NCBI RefSeq assembly: GCF_002778275.1
Contig: NZ_NESG01000004.1
Location: 186,001 to 250,000 of the forward strand
DNA: 64,000 nt
Direction: 5' to 3'
DNA from: Limnohabitans sp. G3-2
Lineage (GTDB): Bacteria > Pseudomonadota > Gammaproteobacteria > Burkholderiales > Burkholderiaceae_C
Shown: positions 24,200-32,747 of the stretch, one piece after another
How positions within the stretch are numbered: position 1 is the first letter of the stretch
Layout of the letters: each line of letters starts with the position of its first letter
Position numbers and translations under genes: made by a program
Notes under the pieces: model-generated
Databases searched by the model: none
What the model saw: only the letters and a program-made list of their open reading frames with translations
Told to the model about the DNA's origin: nothing

Positions 24200-25513
24200 A
24201 TGACTGTGACTGTTGAAACCCTTGAAAAGCTGGAACGCAAGATCAACCTGACGGTGCCTGTGGCGGCCATTCAGACCGAAGTGGATGCACGCCTGAAGAA
24301 AATGGCCCGCACGGTCAAGATGGACGGTTTCCGTCCAGGCAAAGTGCCCATGAACGTGGTCGCTCAGCGTTACGGTTACTCGGTTCAGTACGAAGTCCTG
24401 AACGACCAAGTCGGTCAGGCTTTCGCCATCGCGGCCAACGAAGCCCAGGTTCGCGTGGCAGGTCAGCCCCGCATTTCCGAAAAAGAAGGCGCGCCTGAGG
24501 GCGAGCTGAACTTTGAAGCCATCTTCGAGGTGTACCCCGAAGTCAAGCTGGGCAACCTGGCCGACACCGAAGTTGAAAAATTGACGGCTGAAGTCTCCGA
24601 CGCCGCCATCGACAAGACCGTGGACATCCTGCGCAAACAGCGCCGCACCTTCGCTCAGCGCGCGCAAGACGCCGCCGCTCAAGACGGTGACCGGGCCACC
24701 ATCGACTTCGAAGGCAAGATCGACGGTGAAGTGTTTTCTGGCGGCAAAGCCGAAGACTTTCAGTTCATCCTAGGCGACGGCCAGATGCTCAAGGAATTTG
24801 AGGACGCCGTGCGCGGTATGAAGTCCGGCGAAAGCAAGACGTTCCCCTTGGCATTCCCCGCCGATTACCACGGTCAAGATGTGGCCGGTAAAACAGCCGA
24901 TTTTCTGGTCACCGTCAAGAAAATCGAAGCGGCCCATTTGCCTGAAGTCAACGAAGCCTTGGTCAAGTCTTTGGGCATTGCCGATGCGTCCGTTGAAGGC
25001 CTGCGTGCCGACATCCGCAAAAACCTCGAGCGCGAAGTGAAATTCCGCTTGCTGGCCCGCAACAAGCAAGCCGCCATGGACGCTTTGGTCGCCAAGGCCG
25101 AGTTGGACCTGCCTCAGTCGATCGTGCAAAACGAAATCGAGCGCCTGAAAGAAGGTGCCCGTGCCGACCTGAAGCAGCGTGGCGTGAAAGATGCCGACAA
25201 GGCCCCGATCCCTGACGACATCTTCCGTCCTCAAGCCGAGCAGCGCGTGCGCTTGGGTCTGGTGGTGGCTGAAGTTGTGCGTGGCAACACCCTGCACGCC
25301 AAGCCCGAGCAGATCAAAGCCCACATCGAAGAGCTGGCCGCCAGTTATGAGCGTCCGGACGACGTGGTGCGCTGGTACAACAGCGACAACCAGCGAATGG
25401 CCGAAGTCGAGGCCGTGGTCATCGAGAGCAATGTGTCCGATTTCGTCCTGGCCCAGGCCAAAGTGGTCGAAAAAGCCATTTCTTTTGAAGAACTGATGGG
25501 TCAACAGGCCTGA
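24200..25513 (+). CDS. tig: Trigger factor
   Basis: A 437-residue ribosome-associated chaperone and peptidyl-prolyl isomerase. The N-terminal ribosome-binding domain contains the signature GFRPGKVP near residue 45. The FKBP-type PPIase domain (about residues 160-245) and the helical C-terminal domain follow. Length is standard. Gene order tig, clpP, clpX, lon is the widely conserved folding/proteolysis block, which supports the call. Confidence 0.98.
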   Translation: MTVTVETLEKLERKINLTVPVAAIQTEVDARLKKMARTVKMDGFRPGKVPMNVVAQRYGYSVQYEVLNDQVGQAFAIAANEAQVRVAGQPRISEKEGAPEGELNFEAIFEVYPEVKLGNLADTEVEKLTAEVSDAAIDKTVDILRKQRRTFAQRAQDAAAQDGDRATIDFEGKIDGEVFSGGKAEDFQFILGDGQMLKEFEDAVRGMKSGESKTFPLAFPADYHGQDVAGKTADFLVTVKKIEAAHLPEVNEALVKSLGIADASVEGLRADIRKNLEREVKFRLLARNKQAAMDALVAKAELDLPQSIVQNEIERLKEGARADLKQRGVKDADKAPIPDDIFRPQAEQRVRLGLVVAEVVRGNTLHAKPEQIKAHIEELAASYERPDDVVRWYNSDNQRMAEVEAVVIESNVSDFVLAQAKVVEKAISFEELMGQQA

Positions 25514-25536
25514 TCGGTCTTTTGAATCCATGAAGC

Positions 25537-25579
25537 ATGGGGCTTGTGCCGGGCTTGTAGTCTGGCTCACAAGCCCCAT
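25537..25579. repeat. 12-bp perfect inverted repeat in the tig-clpP intergenic region
   Basis: The sequence ATGGGGCTTGTG (25537-25548) is repeated inverted at 25568-25579 with a 19-base loop, forming a strong stem-loop. No T-run follows, so it is not a simple intrinsic terminator. It would lie in the clpP leader if transcription reads through from tig, where it could stabilise or process the transcript. The function is not known. Confidence 0.6.
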
Positions 25580-25636
25580 CTCATTGGTGGGGTTGAAAAC
25601 CCGGTTAAAGTCTTCCAAGAAACTTCTGGAGAAAAG

Positions 25637-26245
25637 ATGAGCGCACTGGACATCACAAATTTGGGCATGGTCCCCATGGTCGTCGAGCAATCGGGCCGTG
25701 GCGAGCGGGCCTACGACATTTACTCGCGTTTGCTCAAGGAGCGTGTGATCTTTTTGGTGGGTGAGGTCAACGACCACATGGCCAATCTGATCGTGGCCCA
25801 GCTCTTGTTCTTGGAGAGCGAAAACCCTGAAAAGGACATTTCGCTCTACATCAACTCACCGGGCGGTTCGGTCAGCGCCGGCATGGCCATCTATGACACG
25901 ATGAACTTCATCAAACCCGATGTCTCCACGCTGTGCAACGGCATGGCCGCCAGCATGGGGGCGTTTTTGCTGTCCTCCGGTGCCAAAGGCAAGCGTTTTT
26001 CCTTGCCCAACTCCAAGATCATGATTCACCAGCCTTTGGGCGGCGCACGGGGTCAGGCCACGGAGATTGAGATTGCAGCCCGCGAAATCGTCAAGACCCG
26101 CGCCCATTTGAACCGCATCTTGTCGGAGAACACGGGTCAGCCGCTGTCCAAGATCGAAATTGACACAGAACGCGACTATTACCTGTCTGCGACCGAGGCC
26201 AAAGACTACGGTTTGGTGGACGAAGTCATCTCCAAACGCGCTTGA
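25637..26245 (+). CDS. clpP: ATP-dependent Clp protease proteolytic subunit
   Basis: A 202-residue serine protease subunit that forms the double-heptamer degradation chamber used by ClpX. The catalytic triad is Ser106 (GMAASMGA), His131 (MIHQP) and Asp180. The ATG at 25637 has GGAG five bases upstream; the frame is open back to 25544 but the extension is not family-like. It is followed by a hairpin-T terminator and then clpX. Confidence 0.98.
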   Translation: MSALDITNLGMVPMVVEQSGRGERAYDIYSRLLKERVIFLVGEVNDHMANLIVAQLLFLESENPEKDISLYINSPGGSVSAGMAIYDTMNFIKPDVSTLCNGMAASMGAFLLSSGAKGKRFSLPNSKIMIHQPLGGARGQATEIEIAAREIVKTRAHLNRILSENTGQPLSKIEIDTERDYYLSATEAKDYGLVDEVISKRA

Positions 26246-26275
26246 GTGTGGCCGGGCTGACCGGCACCCCAGCTG

Positions 26276-26315
26276 ACGGCGTTTACCTCCAAAGGGTGAG
26301 CGCCGTTTTTCTTTC
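26276..26315 (+). terminator. Intrinsic terminator after clpP
   Basis: ACGGCG (26276-26281) pairs with CGCCGT (26301-26306), with an inner ACC/GGT stem in the loop. It is followed by a T-rich run (TTTTTCTTT). It would partly separate clpP from clpX transcription. Confidence 0.6.
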
Positions 26316-26353
26316 GTTATCATTGACGAATTCCGGATACCGAGGCGACATTT

Positions 26354-27619
26354 ATGGCCGATAAAAAAGGCTCAACGACTGAGAAAAACCTGTTCTGCTC
26401 CTTTTGCGGCAAAAGCCAGCACGAGGTCAAAAAGCTGATCGCAGGTCCATCGGTGTTCATTTGCGACGAATGCATTGATTTGTGCAACGACATCGTGCGC
26501 GATGAATTGGCCACCACCACAGTGGCCGAAGGCAACAAAGAAGGTTTGCCGACGCCGCTGGACATCAAAACCAACCTGGACAACTACGTGATTGGCCAGG
26601 AAAAGGCCAAGCGCAGCTTGGCGGTGGCGGTCTACAACCATTACAAACGCCTCAAGCACAAAGAAACGGCCAAAAAAGACGAGGTCGAATTGGCCAAGAG
26701 CAATATTTTGCTCATCGGCCCCACAGGCTCGGGCAAGACGCTGCTGGCCCAAACCATGGCCCGCATGCTGGATGTGCCTTTTGTCATGGCCGACGCCACC
26801 ACCTTGACCGAAGCCGGTTATGTGGGTGAAGACGTCGAAAACATCGTGGCCAAGTTGTTGCAAACCTGCAATTACGACGTCGAGCGGGCCCAGCGCGGCA
26901 TTGTTTATATCGACGAGATCGACAAAATCACCCGCAAATCGGACAACCCATCGATCACCCGTGACGTGTCGGGCGAGGGCGTGCAGCAGGCCTTGCTCAA
27001 GCTGGTTGAAGGCACCATGGCCAGCGTACCGCCTCAGGGAGGCCGCAAGCACCCCAACCAAGATTTCCTGCAAATCGACACCACCAACATTTTGTTCATT
27101 TGCGGCGGCGCTTTCGCAGGGCTGGAAAAAGTCATTGAAAACCGCACCGAATCCGGCGGTATTGGCTTTGGCGCTTCTGTCAAAAGCAAAAAGCAGCGCT
27201 CGCTGACCGACGTGTTCAACGATGTGGAACCCGAAGACTTGATCAAGTTCGGATTGATTCCCGAGTTGGTGGGCCGTTTGCCCGTGATTGCCACCTTGGC
27301 CGAGTTGACCGAAGAGGCTTTGGTGCAAATTCTCACCGAGCCGAAAAACGCCGTCGTCAAACAGTTCACCAAATTGTTGGCCATGGAAGGCGTTGAGCTG
27401 GAAGTTCGCCCCAATGCTTTGACCGCCATGGCTCGCAAAGCCCTGGCCAGAAAAACCGGTGCCCGCGGACTGCGTTCCATCATGGAGCAGGCCCTGATTG
27501 ACACCATGTTTGAACTTCCCAACCAAGCGAATGTTGAAAAAGTGGTGGTGGACGAGTCCGTCATCGACGACAACAAGCCACCGTTGCTGGTTTACCGCGA
27601 GTCGGCCAAGCAGGCCTGA
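26354..27619 (+). CDS. clpX: Clp protease ATP-binding subunit ClpX
   Basis: A 421-residue AAA+ unfoldase. The N-terminal zinc-binding domain has four Cys (CSFC ... CDEC at about residues 15-40). Walker A GPTGSGKT lies near residue 120 and Walker [10 protein letters not shown] near 185. Sensor and C-terminal regions are complete. It recognises tagged substrates and feeds them to ClpP. Standard length and order. Confidence 0.98.
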   Translation: MADKKGSTTEKNLFCSFCGKSQHEVKKLIAGPSVFICDECIDLCNDIVRDELATTTVAEGNKEGLPTPLDIKTNLDNYVIGQEKAKRSLAVAVYNHYKRLKHKETAKKDEVELAKSNILLIGPTGSGKTLLAQTMARMLDVPFVMADATTLTEAGYVGEDVENIVAKLLQTCNYDVERAQRGIVYIDEIDKITRKSDNPSITRDVSGEGVQQALLKLVEGTMASVPPQGGRKHPNQDFLQIDTTNILFICGGAFAGLEKVIENRTESGGIGFGASVKSKKQRSLTDVFNDVEPEDLIKFGLIPELVGRLPVIATLAELTEEALVQILTEPKNAVVKQFTKLLAMEGVELEVRPNALTAMARKALARKTGARGLRSIMEQALIDTMFELPNQANVEKVVVDESVIDDNKPPLLVYRESAKQA

Positions 27620-27664
27620 CCCCCATGCGCTGCGCATTGCCTTTTACCCTTTGCTCTTGCTGGG

Positions 27665-27691
27665 TTGAAATCGCGCGAGCAGCAACCATGT
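27665..27691 (+). promoter_or_regulatory. Sigma-32-like heat-shock promoter upstream of lon
   Basis: TTGAAA (27665-27670) is followed after 13 bases by AACCATGT (27684-27691). This closely follows the heat-shock sigma consensus, TTGAAA then CCCCATNT at 11-16 bases. It starts 55 bases before the lon ATG. lon is a known sigma-32 target in enterobacteria. Assignment here is by pattern only. Confidence 0.55.
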
Positions 27692-27719
27692 GTAGCTGAA
27701 TTGACACGAGGGACACACC

Positions 27720-30143
27720 ATGTCTGGACACACACCTTTGCCGCCCACCTTGATTGAACTGCCCATGTTGCCTTTGCGCGATGTGGTGGTGTTCCCTCAC
27801 ATGGTGATTCCTTTGTTTGTGGGGCGCCCAAAAAGCATCAAAGCCCTGGAGTCGGCCATGGCTGCCGAGCGCCGCATCATGCTGGTGGCTCAGAAAACCG
27901 CCGCCAAAGATGAACCCGCCGTGGACGACATGTTTGACGTGGGTTGTGTCTCGACCATTTTGCAGATGCTGAAACTGCCCGACGGCACCGTGAAGGTCTT
28001 GGTGGAAGGCCAGCAGCGCGCCTTGGTCAAGACCATCGTGGATGGTGAAGCCCACTTTGTGGCTGCCGTGACCCCAGTGGACCCGGTCTCCGAGTTGTCC
28101 GATGACAGCAGCGAAATCGAAGCGCTGCGCCGCGCCGTGATGCAGCAGTTTGACCAGTACGTCAAACTCAACAAGAAAATTCCGCCAGAAATTCTGACCT
28201 CGATTTCCAGCATCGACGACCCGGGTCGCCTGGCCGACACCATTGCGGCCCACCTGCCGCTCAAGCTTGAAAACAAGCAACAGGTGCTGGATCTGGCCAA
28301 CATCAAGTCACGCCTGGAAAACCTGTTTGCCCAGTTGGAGCATGAGGTGGACATCCTGAATGTGGACAAACGCATCCGGGGTCGTGTCAAGCGCCAGATG
28401 GAAAAGAACCAGCGCGATTTTTACCTGAACGAACAGGTCAAAGCCATCCAAAAGGAACTGGGAGATGGCGAAGAGGGCGCCGACATTGAGGAGCTCGAGA
28501 AAAAGATCAAGGCCGCCAAAATGTCGGCCGAGGCCCGCAAAAAGGCCGAGGGCGAGCTGAAAAAGCTCAAGCTCATGTCGCCCATGTCGGCTGAAGCCTC
28601 CGTGGTGCGCAACTACTTGGATGTCTTGATTGGTCTGCCTTGGGGCAAAAAGACCAAGCTCAAGCATGATTTGGCCAATGCGGAAGATGTTCTGAACCAA
28701 GACCACTTTGGCTTGGACAAAGTCAAAGACCGCATTTTGGAATACCTCGCGGTGCAACAACGCGTGGACAAAGTCAAAGCCCCGATCTTGTGCCTGGTCG
28801 GCCCACCGGGTGTGGGCAAGACCTCCTTGGGTCAGTCGATCGCCAAGGCCACGGGCCGCAAATACGTGCGCATGGCGCTTGGCGGCATGCGCGATGAGGC
28901 CGAAATTCGCGGCCATCGCCGCACCTACATTGGCGCTTTGCCTGGCAAAGTGCTGCAAAACCTGAACAAAGTGGGCACCAAGAACCCGTTGTTCCTGCTG
29001 GACGAAATCGACAAATTGGGCACGGATTTCCGGGGTGATCCTTCGAGTGCATTGCTCGAAGTGTTGGATCCCGAGCAAAACCACACCTTCGGGGACCATT
29101 ACGTCGAGGTGGACTTTGATTTGAGCGATGTCATGTTCGTGGCGACCTCCAACTCGATGAACATCCCTTCGGCCTTGTTGGACCGCATGGAAGTGATCCG
29201 TTTGTCAGGTTACACGGAAGATGAGAAAACCAGCATCGCCATGAAGTATTTGCTGCCCAAGCAAATGACCAACAATGGCGTCAAAGACACCGAGTTGCAG
29301 GTGACGGAAGCGGCCGTTCGCGACGTGGTTCGTTATTACACCCGTGAAGCGGGTGTGCGATCCCTTGAGCGCGAGTTGGGCAAAATCTGCCGCAAAGTCG
29401 TCAAAGCCTTGTTGCTCAAACAGATGACGCCGCAGGTGGTGGTGAACGCCGACAACTTGAATGACTTTTTGGGTGTGCGCAAGTACACCTACGGCCGTGC
29501 GGAACAGAAAAACCAAGTGGGTCAGGTGGTCGGTCTGGCGTGGACGGAAGTGGGTGGCGATTTGCTGACCATTGAAGCCGCGCTGATGCCCGGCAAAGGC
29601 GTCATCACCCGCACCGGCTCTTTGGGTGATGTGATGAAGGAGTCTGTTGAAGCCGCCCGCACGGTGGTGCGCAGCCGCTCTCGACTCTTGGGCATCAAGG
29701 ACGAGGTCTTTGAAAAGAAGGACCTGCACATCCACGTGCCCGATGGCGCGACCCCCAAAGACGGCCCGAGCGCTGGCGCCGCCATGACCACCTCCATGGT
29801 GTCTGCCATGACGGGGATCCCTGTGCGAGCCGATGTGGCCATGACGGGAGAGATCACCCTGCGCGGTGAAGTCACCGCCATCGGTGGCCTGAAGGAAAAG
29901 CTGCTGGCGGCTCTGCGCGGTGGGATCAAAACGGTGTTGATTCCCGAAGACAACGTGAAAGACTTGCAGGACATTCCTGAGAATGTCAAAAATGGTTTGG
30001 AAATCGTCCCGGTCAAATGGATCGACCAGGTTTTGGAGGTCGCTTTGGAAGCCAAGCCCACGCCTTTGAGCGACGAAGAAGTGGCGGCTGCGGCCCTGTC
30101 TGCGGCGACAGCGACGGCCAAGCCTGAGGCGGTGAAGCATTGA
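27720..30143 (+). CDS. lon: ATP-dependent Lon protease
   Basis: An 807-residue LonA-type protease. In order it has the N-terminal substrate-binding domain (PMLPLRDVVVFPHMVIPLFV), a coiled-coil helical region, an AAA+ module with Walker A GPPGVGKTS near residue 360, and the protease domain. The Ser of KDGPSAGAAM (near residue 685) and the Lys of GGLKEKLLA form the catalytic dyad. It degrades misfolded and short-lived regulatory proteins in the cytoplasm. The Ala-rich C-terminal tail is not conserved. Confidence 0.98.
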   Translation: MSGHTPLPPTLIELPMLPLRDVVVFPHMVIPLFVGRPKSIKALESAMAAERRIMLVAQKTAAKDEPAVDDMFDVGCVSTILQMLKLPDGTVKVLVEGQQRALVKTIVDGEAHFVAAVTPVDPVSELSDDSSEIEALRRAVMQQFDQYVKLNKKIPPEILTSISSIDDPGRLADTIAAHLPLKLENKQQVLDLANIKSRLENLFAQLEHEVDILNVDKRIRGRVKRQMEKNQRDFYLNEQVKAIQKELGDGEEGADIEELEKKIKAAKMSAEARKKAEGELKKLKLMSPMSAEASVVRNYLDVLIGLPWGKKTKLKHDLANAEDVLNQDHFGLDKVKDRILEYLAVQQRVDKVKAPILCLVGPPGVGKTSLGQSIAKATGRKYVRMALGGMRDEAEIRGHRRTYIGALPGKVLQNLNKVGTKNPLFLLDEIDKLGTDFRGDPSSALLEVLDPEQNHTFGDHYVEVDFDLSDVMFVATSNSMNIPSALLDRMEVIRLSGYTEDEKTSIAMKYLLPKQMTNNGVKDTELQVTEAAVRDVVRYYTREAGVRSLERELGKICRKVVKALLLKQMTPQVVVNADNLNDFLGVRKYTYGRAEQKNQVGQVVGLAWTEVGGDLLTIEAALMPGKGVITRTGSLGDVMKESVEAARTVVRSRSRLLGIKDEVFEKKDLHIHVPDGATPKDGPSAGAAMTTSMVSAMTGIPVRADVAMTGEITLRGEVTAIGGLKEKLLAALRGGIKTVLIPEDNVKDLQDIPENVKNGLEIVPVKWIDQVLEVALEAKPTPLSDEEVAAAALSAATATAKPEAVKH

Positions 30144-30151
30144 TGCAAAAT

Positions 30152-30181
30152 TTTCAGGGGGAGTTCAAAGCCCCCCTGAAA
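30152..30181 (+). terminator. Hairpin immediately after lon
   Basis: A ten-base perfect stem (TTTCAGGGGG / CCCCCTGAAA) with a ten-base loop starts nine bases after the lon stop. The following sequence ATTGCATT is only weakly T-rich, so termination may be partial or the hairpin may protect the mRNA end. Confidence 0.5.
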
Positions 30182-30242
30182 TTGCATTACAATTTGGGCA
30201 TTCCAGAAGACAAAGCATAGAATGCTGAGTTTTGTGAAATAC

Positions 30243-30318
30243 GCGGGAATAGCTCAGTTGGTAGAGCGCAACCTTGCCAAGGTTGAGGTCGCGAGTTCGA
30301 ATCTCGTTTCCCGCTCCA
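30243..30318 (+). tRNA. tRNA-Gly (anticodon GCC), copy 1
   Basis: A 76-base tRNA with acceptor GCGGGAA/TTCCCGC, discriminator T and encoded CCA. The anticodon GCC is at 30276-30278. A TAGAAT -10-like hexamer at 30218-30223 may belong to its promoter. Confidence 0.97.
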
Positions 30319-30364
30319 CATTCTGAAAGAGGTACCAAGCTCTTTCATTTGATTTTTCCAGTTT

Positions 30365-30440
30365 GCGGGAATAGCTCAGTTGGTAGAGCGCAACCTTGCC
30401 AAGGTTGAGGTCGCGAGTTCGAATCTCGTTTCCCGCTCCA
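30365..30440 (+). tRNA. tRNA-Gly (anticodon GCC), copy 2
   Basis: The sequence is identical to the first tRNA-Gly, 46 bases downstream, in tandem. It is probably processed from the same primary transcript. A tandem duplication is the simplest origin. Confidence 0.97.
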
Positions 30441-30471
30441 AATCTGTGAAAAACAGACAGTTTTCAGAATC

Positions 30472-30497
30472 ATGGGAAGCAAATGCTTCCCATTTTT
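30472..30497 (+). terminator. Terminator-like hairpin between tRNA-Gly and tRNA-Cys
   Basis: A nine-base stem ATGGGAAGC / GCTTCCCAT with loop AAAT runs into a run of five T. It looks like a good intrinsic terminator, yet tRNA-Cys begins only 19 bases later. Confidence 0.7.
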
Positions 30498-30516
30498 GTC
30501 AGTCAGCAACGGTTTT

Positions 30517-30590
30517 GGCGCGATAGCAAAGCGGTTATGCAACGGATTGCAAATCCGTCTAGCCCAGTTCGACTCTGGGTCGCGCCTCCA
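30517..30590 (+). tRNA. tRNA-Cys (anticodon GCA)
   Basis: A 74-base tRNA with acceptor GGCGCGA/TCGCGCC, encoded CCA, T-arm CCCAG/CTGGG and anticodon GCA at 30549-30551. Confidence 0.97.
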
Positions 30591-30598
30591 AACAAATG

Positions 30599-30632
30599 CC
30601 CCTGCGGTTCATGCCTCAGGGGTATTTTTTTG
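30599..30632 (+). terminator. Intrinsic terminator of the tRNA cluster
   Basis: CCCCTG (30599-30604) pairs with CAGGGG (30617-30622), extended by weaker pairs, then a long T tract (TATTTTTTTT). It starts nine bases after tRNA-Cys. The 3' end of the convergent cupin gene lies just beyond it. Confidence 0.85.
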
Positions 30633-30656
30633 ACCTCACAGCACCTTGGCGCTCGA

Positions 30657-30935
30657 TCAGTTGGCGCGGGCCACCCACACTGTCGCCCCTTCTGGGCCAT
30701 ACAACTCCGCATGCAGGACGTTGCGAGCCAGTCGAAAATCGTCGCCCGCTTTCAGGTGCTGGACCTTTTCACCCACCGTCAGCCAATACTCACCACGAAC
30801 GACATGGGCGCTGACGTCAAAGGGGTGGGTGTGCATGTCCAGTTTCAGGTGGGCATCCCACTCCCGGACGATGATTTCGTCAAAGCCCTCATCCATGGAT
30901 TGGGCGGTGAATGCTTCAAGTGTGAGTTGGGTCAT
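30657..30935 (-). CDS. Small cupin-domain protein
   Basis: A 92-residue single-domain cupin. It contains HTHPFDVSAHVVRGEYWLTV (first cupin motif with two His; the usual Glu is replaced) and a second motif around LARNVLHAELYG. Such stand-alone cupins are mostly uncharacterised metal-binding proteins. It is separated from the HTTM-like gene upstream by 66 bases on the same strand and ends near the tRNA terminator. No specific reaction can be assigned. Confidence 0.8.
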   Translation of the reverse strand: MTQLTLEAFTAQSMDEGFDEIIVREWDAHLKLDMHTHPFDVSAHVVRGEYWLTVGEKVQHLKAGDDFRLARNVLHAELYGPEGATVWVARAN

Positions 30936-31001
30936 GATCAGAGCCTGACAATCAAAACCCCATCCTAACGGTGCAGAAATGGGTGGGCAGTCGCCAACCC
31001 G

Positions 31002-31802
31002 TCAGCCTCTGAGCACATGAGGCGTCATGCTGGCGCAATAGAGCACGGCCGGGAAGCTGCTGACCCAGGCCCAAAAAAACCGGTTGAGCCCTAGAAACCA
31101 AAAAACCAGAAAGTGGAAGAGGGTGGCGACAGCGCACCAAATCACGGCCAGTCGAAGATCGAGCAGCGCCAACGGGAAGAGTCCCTCCCACAGTGTGAAC
31201 GACCATGAACACACGAGTGCGACCCAGCGCTTGCGGTAAATGCTGCGCTTGGCCAGTGGGCCGTAAACCCCCGTGTCCAAAAACAGGGGCAGAGCGCGCC
31301 CAGAGCGCCATTCAGGGCGCAGGAGCTTGACCCAGCCGGAGACAAAGTACGAACTGACGGTCTGCAGACTGATGTACCAAAAGCCAGCCTGCCAGCCCAA
31401 CGCAGCATCCGTGAATGCACCCACGAGGTGGGACAGCAGCAAGCCTGAGATGCCCACCAGGGTCATGAAGTCACTGCCCCCGTTGAAGGCCCCCCGCCAT
31501 CGCAGAAGCAGCAGCAGCGCCATCACAAACAACAAGGCGGCGCCCAACAAGCCCACTTGACCCAACATCAGCCCAAGCGCCAAAACACCTCGCAAACACA
31601 GCCAAGCTGTGTACGGTTTGGGCTGGAAAAATTGATTCAGCAGGGCTTTGAGCCAGGCGGGCCGCGCCGGAATTTCTTGCAGCAAGAGGGGCCAGCGGGT
31701 GAGCTTGTCCAGCGATGGCAGGCGCAGGTACTCCAGCGTTTGAACGAGCAAACTCCAGCCCAGCAAAATTTCAAAGGCGCGAACAGCCCATGTCAAGGTC
31801 AT
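31002..31802 (-). CDS. HTTM-like polytopic membrane protein
   Basis: A 266-residue integral membrane protein with about seven hydrophobic segments. The ATG at 31802 overlaps the stop of the upstream gene (ATGA). Segments such as NGGSDFMTLVGISGLLLSH, the YFVSGWVKLLRPEWRSG loop and NRFFWAWVSSFPAVL resemble the HTTM family (horizontally transferred transmembrane domain, related to vitamin-K-dependent gamma-carboxylase) and DoxX-like proteins. Enzymatic activity of bacterial members is largely unknown. It is coupled to a partner protein of unknown family, so the two probably work together. Confidence 0.72.
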   Translation of the reverse strand: MTLTWAVRAFEILLGWSLLVQTLEYLRLPSLDKLTRWPLLLQEIPARPAWLKALLNQFFQPKPYTAWLCLRGVLALGLMLGQVGLLGAALLFVMALLLLLRWRGAFNGGSDFMTLVGISGLLLSHLVGAFTDAALGWQAGFWYISLQTVSSYFVSGWVKLLRPEWRSGRALPLFLDTGVYGPLAKRSIYRKRWVALVCSWSFTLWEGLFPLALLDLRLAVIWCAVATLFHFLVFWFLGLNRFFWAWVSSFPAVLYCASMTPHVLRG

Positions 31803-32332
31803 CGATCGACCACCGGGGATTGCAGCATCAATTGGCTGTTTTGGCCATCGGGCAGCTCCATGCGCACTTGAAACTGAAAGGCGGACAGATTGGATTTCAG
31901 AGGATGGGGCAGCATGGGTCGCTCGTCCCAGCATGCTCCTGAGATGGCTTGCCTGGCCAGTTGCTCGACCCCTTGGTAGGTCACGCGGTCCCGAATGTCT
32001 TCACCTTCAGCCATGTCGTTGATGTCGTTGGCCAGGTGGTCCACCAGGTTTTGGTGGGCCAAGGCCAAATTCACGTCAGGGTTGTGAACAAGGTGAAGGG
32101 CTTTGCGGGTCAATCGGGGATAAATCAGCTGCCAATCGGTCCAGGTCAATGCGTCGGATTGTCCCCGCACATACAGTCTGGGTGACAGCTGGATGCCATG
32201 GTAGAACTTCCAGTTGGGGAAAAAAGCCCGGAAAAAAAACAGCCAAGGACCGTCGATGACGCCCCAGCGTTTGCGCAGATTGATCGCCAGCATGGCGAAA
32301 TAGGCCACGATCAGCCAAATGGTGAAGTCCAT
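31799..32332 (-). CDS. Unknown protein, partner of the HTTM-like membrane protein
   Basis: A 177-residue protein I do not recognise. It has one N-terminal transmembrane helix (about residues 4-20, IWLIVAYFAMLAINL) and a soluble remainder. That remainder contains a WQLIYPRLTRKALHLVHNP stretch and a C-terminal beta-rich segment ending in PVVDR. No Cys cluster or catalytic motif is evident (one Cys only). Its stop overlaps the HTTM-like start, implying translational coupling and a shared job at the membrane. Confidence 0.75.
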   Translation of the reverse strand: MDFTIWLIVAYFAMLAINLRKRWGVIDGPWLFFFRAFFPNWKFYHGIQLSPRLYVRGQSDALTWTDWQLIYPRLTRKALHLVHNPDVNLALAHQNLVDHLANDINDMAEGEDIRDRVTYQGVEQLARQAISGACWDERPMLPHPLKSNLSAFQFQVRMELPDGQNSQLMLQSPVVDR

Positions 32333-32460
32333 GTCGGCAGTTTATCGCCTCCGACACGCGGCATTTGAATCACCTGCCGATCAACTTGGCGCTTGACGCT
32401 GTCAAAACGGTCCATTCTTGTGGCTTAATATCGCTTTGCATTATTTATCTGGAGCCGTAG

Positions 32461-32631
32461 ATGGGCAACAAAATCGTTACCGAAGCAGATCGTAAATTCA
32501 CGCCACCATTGCCAGCATTGCCCGGCGTGACCTTGCGTACCGCAGGCCGCGGTCAGCGCGTGAGCCTTGAGCGTGGTGTCGCCACCCGCAGCAAGAAGAA
32601 CCCAGGCAAGCGCTCCAAAAAAGGCGGTTGA
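32461..32631 (+). CDS. Small basic protein (56 residues), unknown
   Basis: A short gene with a strong ribosome-binding site (GGAG, six bases before ATG) and an intrinsic terminator 38 bases after the stop. The product starts MGNKIVTEADRKFTPPLPAL. It is very basic at the C-terminus (RSKKNPGKRSKKGG), which suggests nucleic-acid or ribosome binding. The codons resemble those of neighbouring genes. The clean transcription-unit architecture makes it a credible gene; I cannot assign a family. Confidence 0.75.
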   Translation: MGNKIVTEADRKFTPPLPALPGVTLRTAGRGQRVSLERGVATRSKKNPGKRSKKGG

Positions 32632-32668
32632 TCCCCATGCGCTCGGCCGTGCGCCGAGCCAGTGAACG

Positions 32669-32697
32669 GCCACTGATGATCTCAGTGGCTTTTTTTT
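32669..32697 (+). terminator. Intrinsic terminator of the small basic protein gene
   Basis: GCCACTG (32669-32675) and CAGTGGC (32683-32689) with a seven-base loop, followed by eight T. A second GC-rich hairpin (GCTCGG/CCGAGC, 32641-32659) lies between the stop and this terminator. Confidence 0.88.
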
Positions 32698-32747
32698 GTG
32701 TGGCTGCAGGCCTTTTGCGTGAAGGCCTGAAACTTGAGGAGCTGTGA

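Noticed and set aside
26372-27637. 421-codon open frame antisense to clpX
   Set aside because: Exactly shadows a conserved gene and has no recognisable domain.
30243-30440. Two identical 76-base blocks considered as a mobile repeat
   Set aside because: They are tandem tRNA-Gly genes with complete cloverleaf features, not a transposable repeat.
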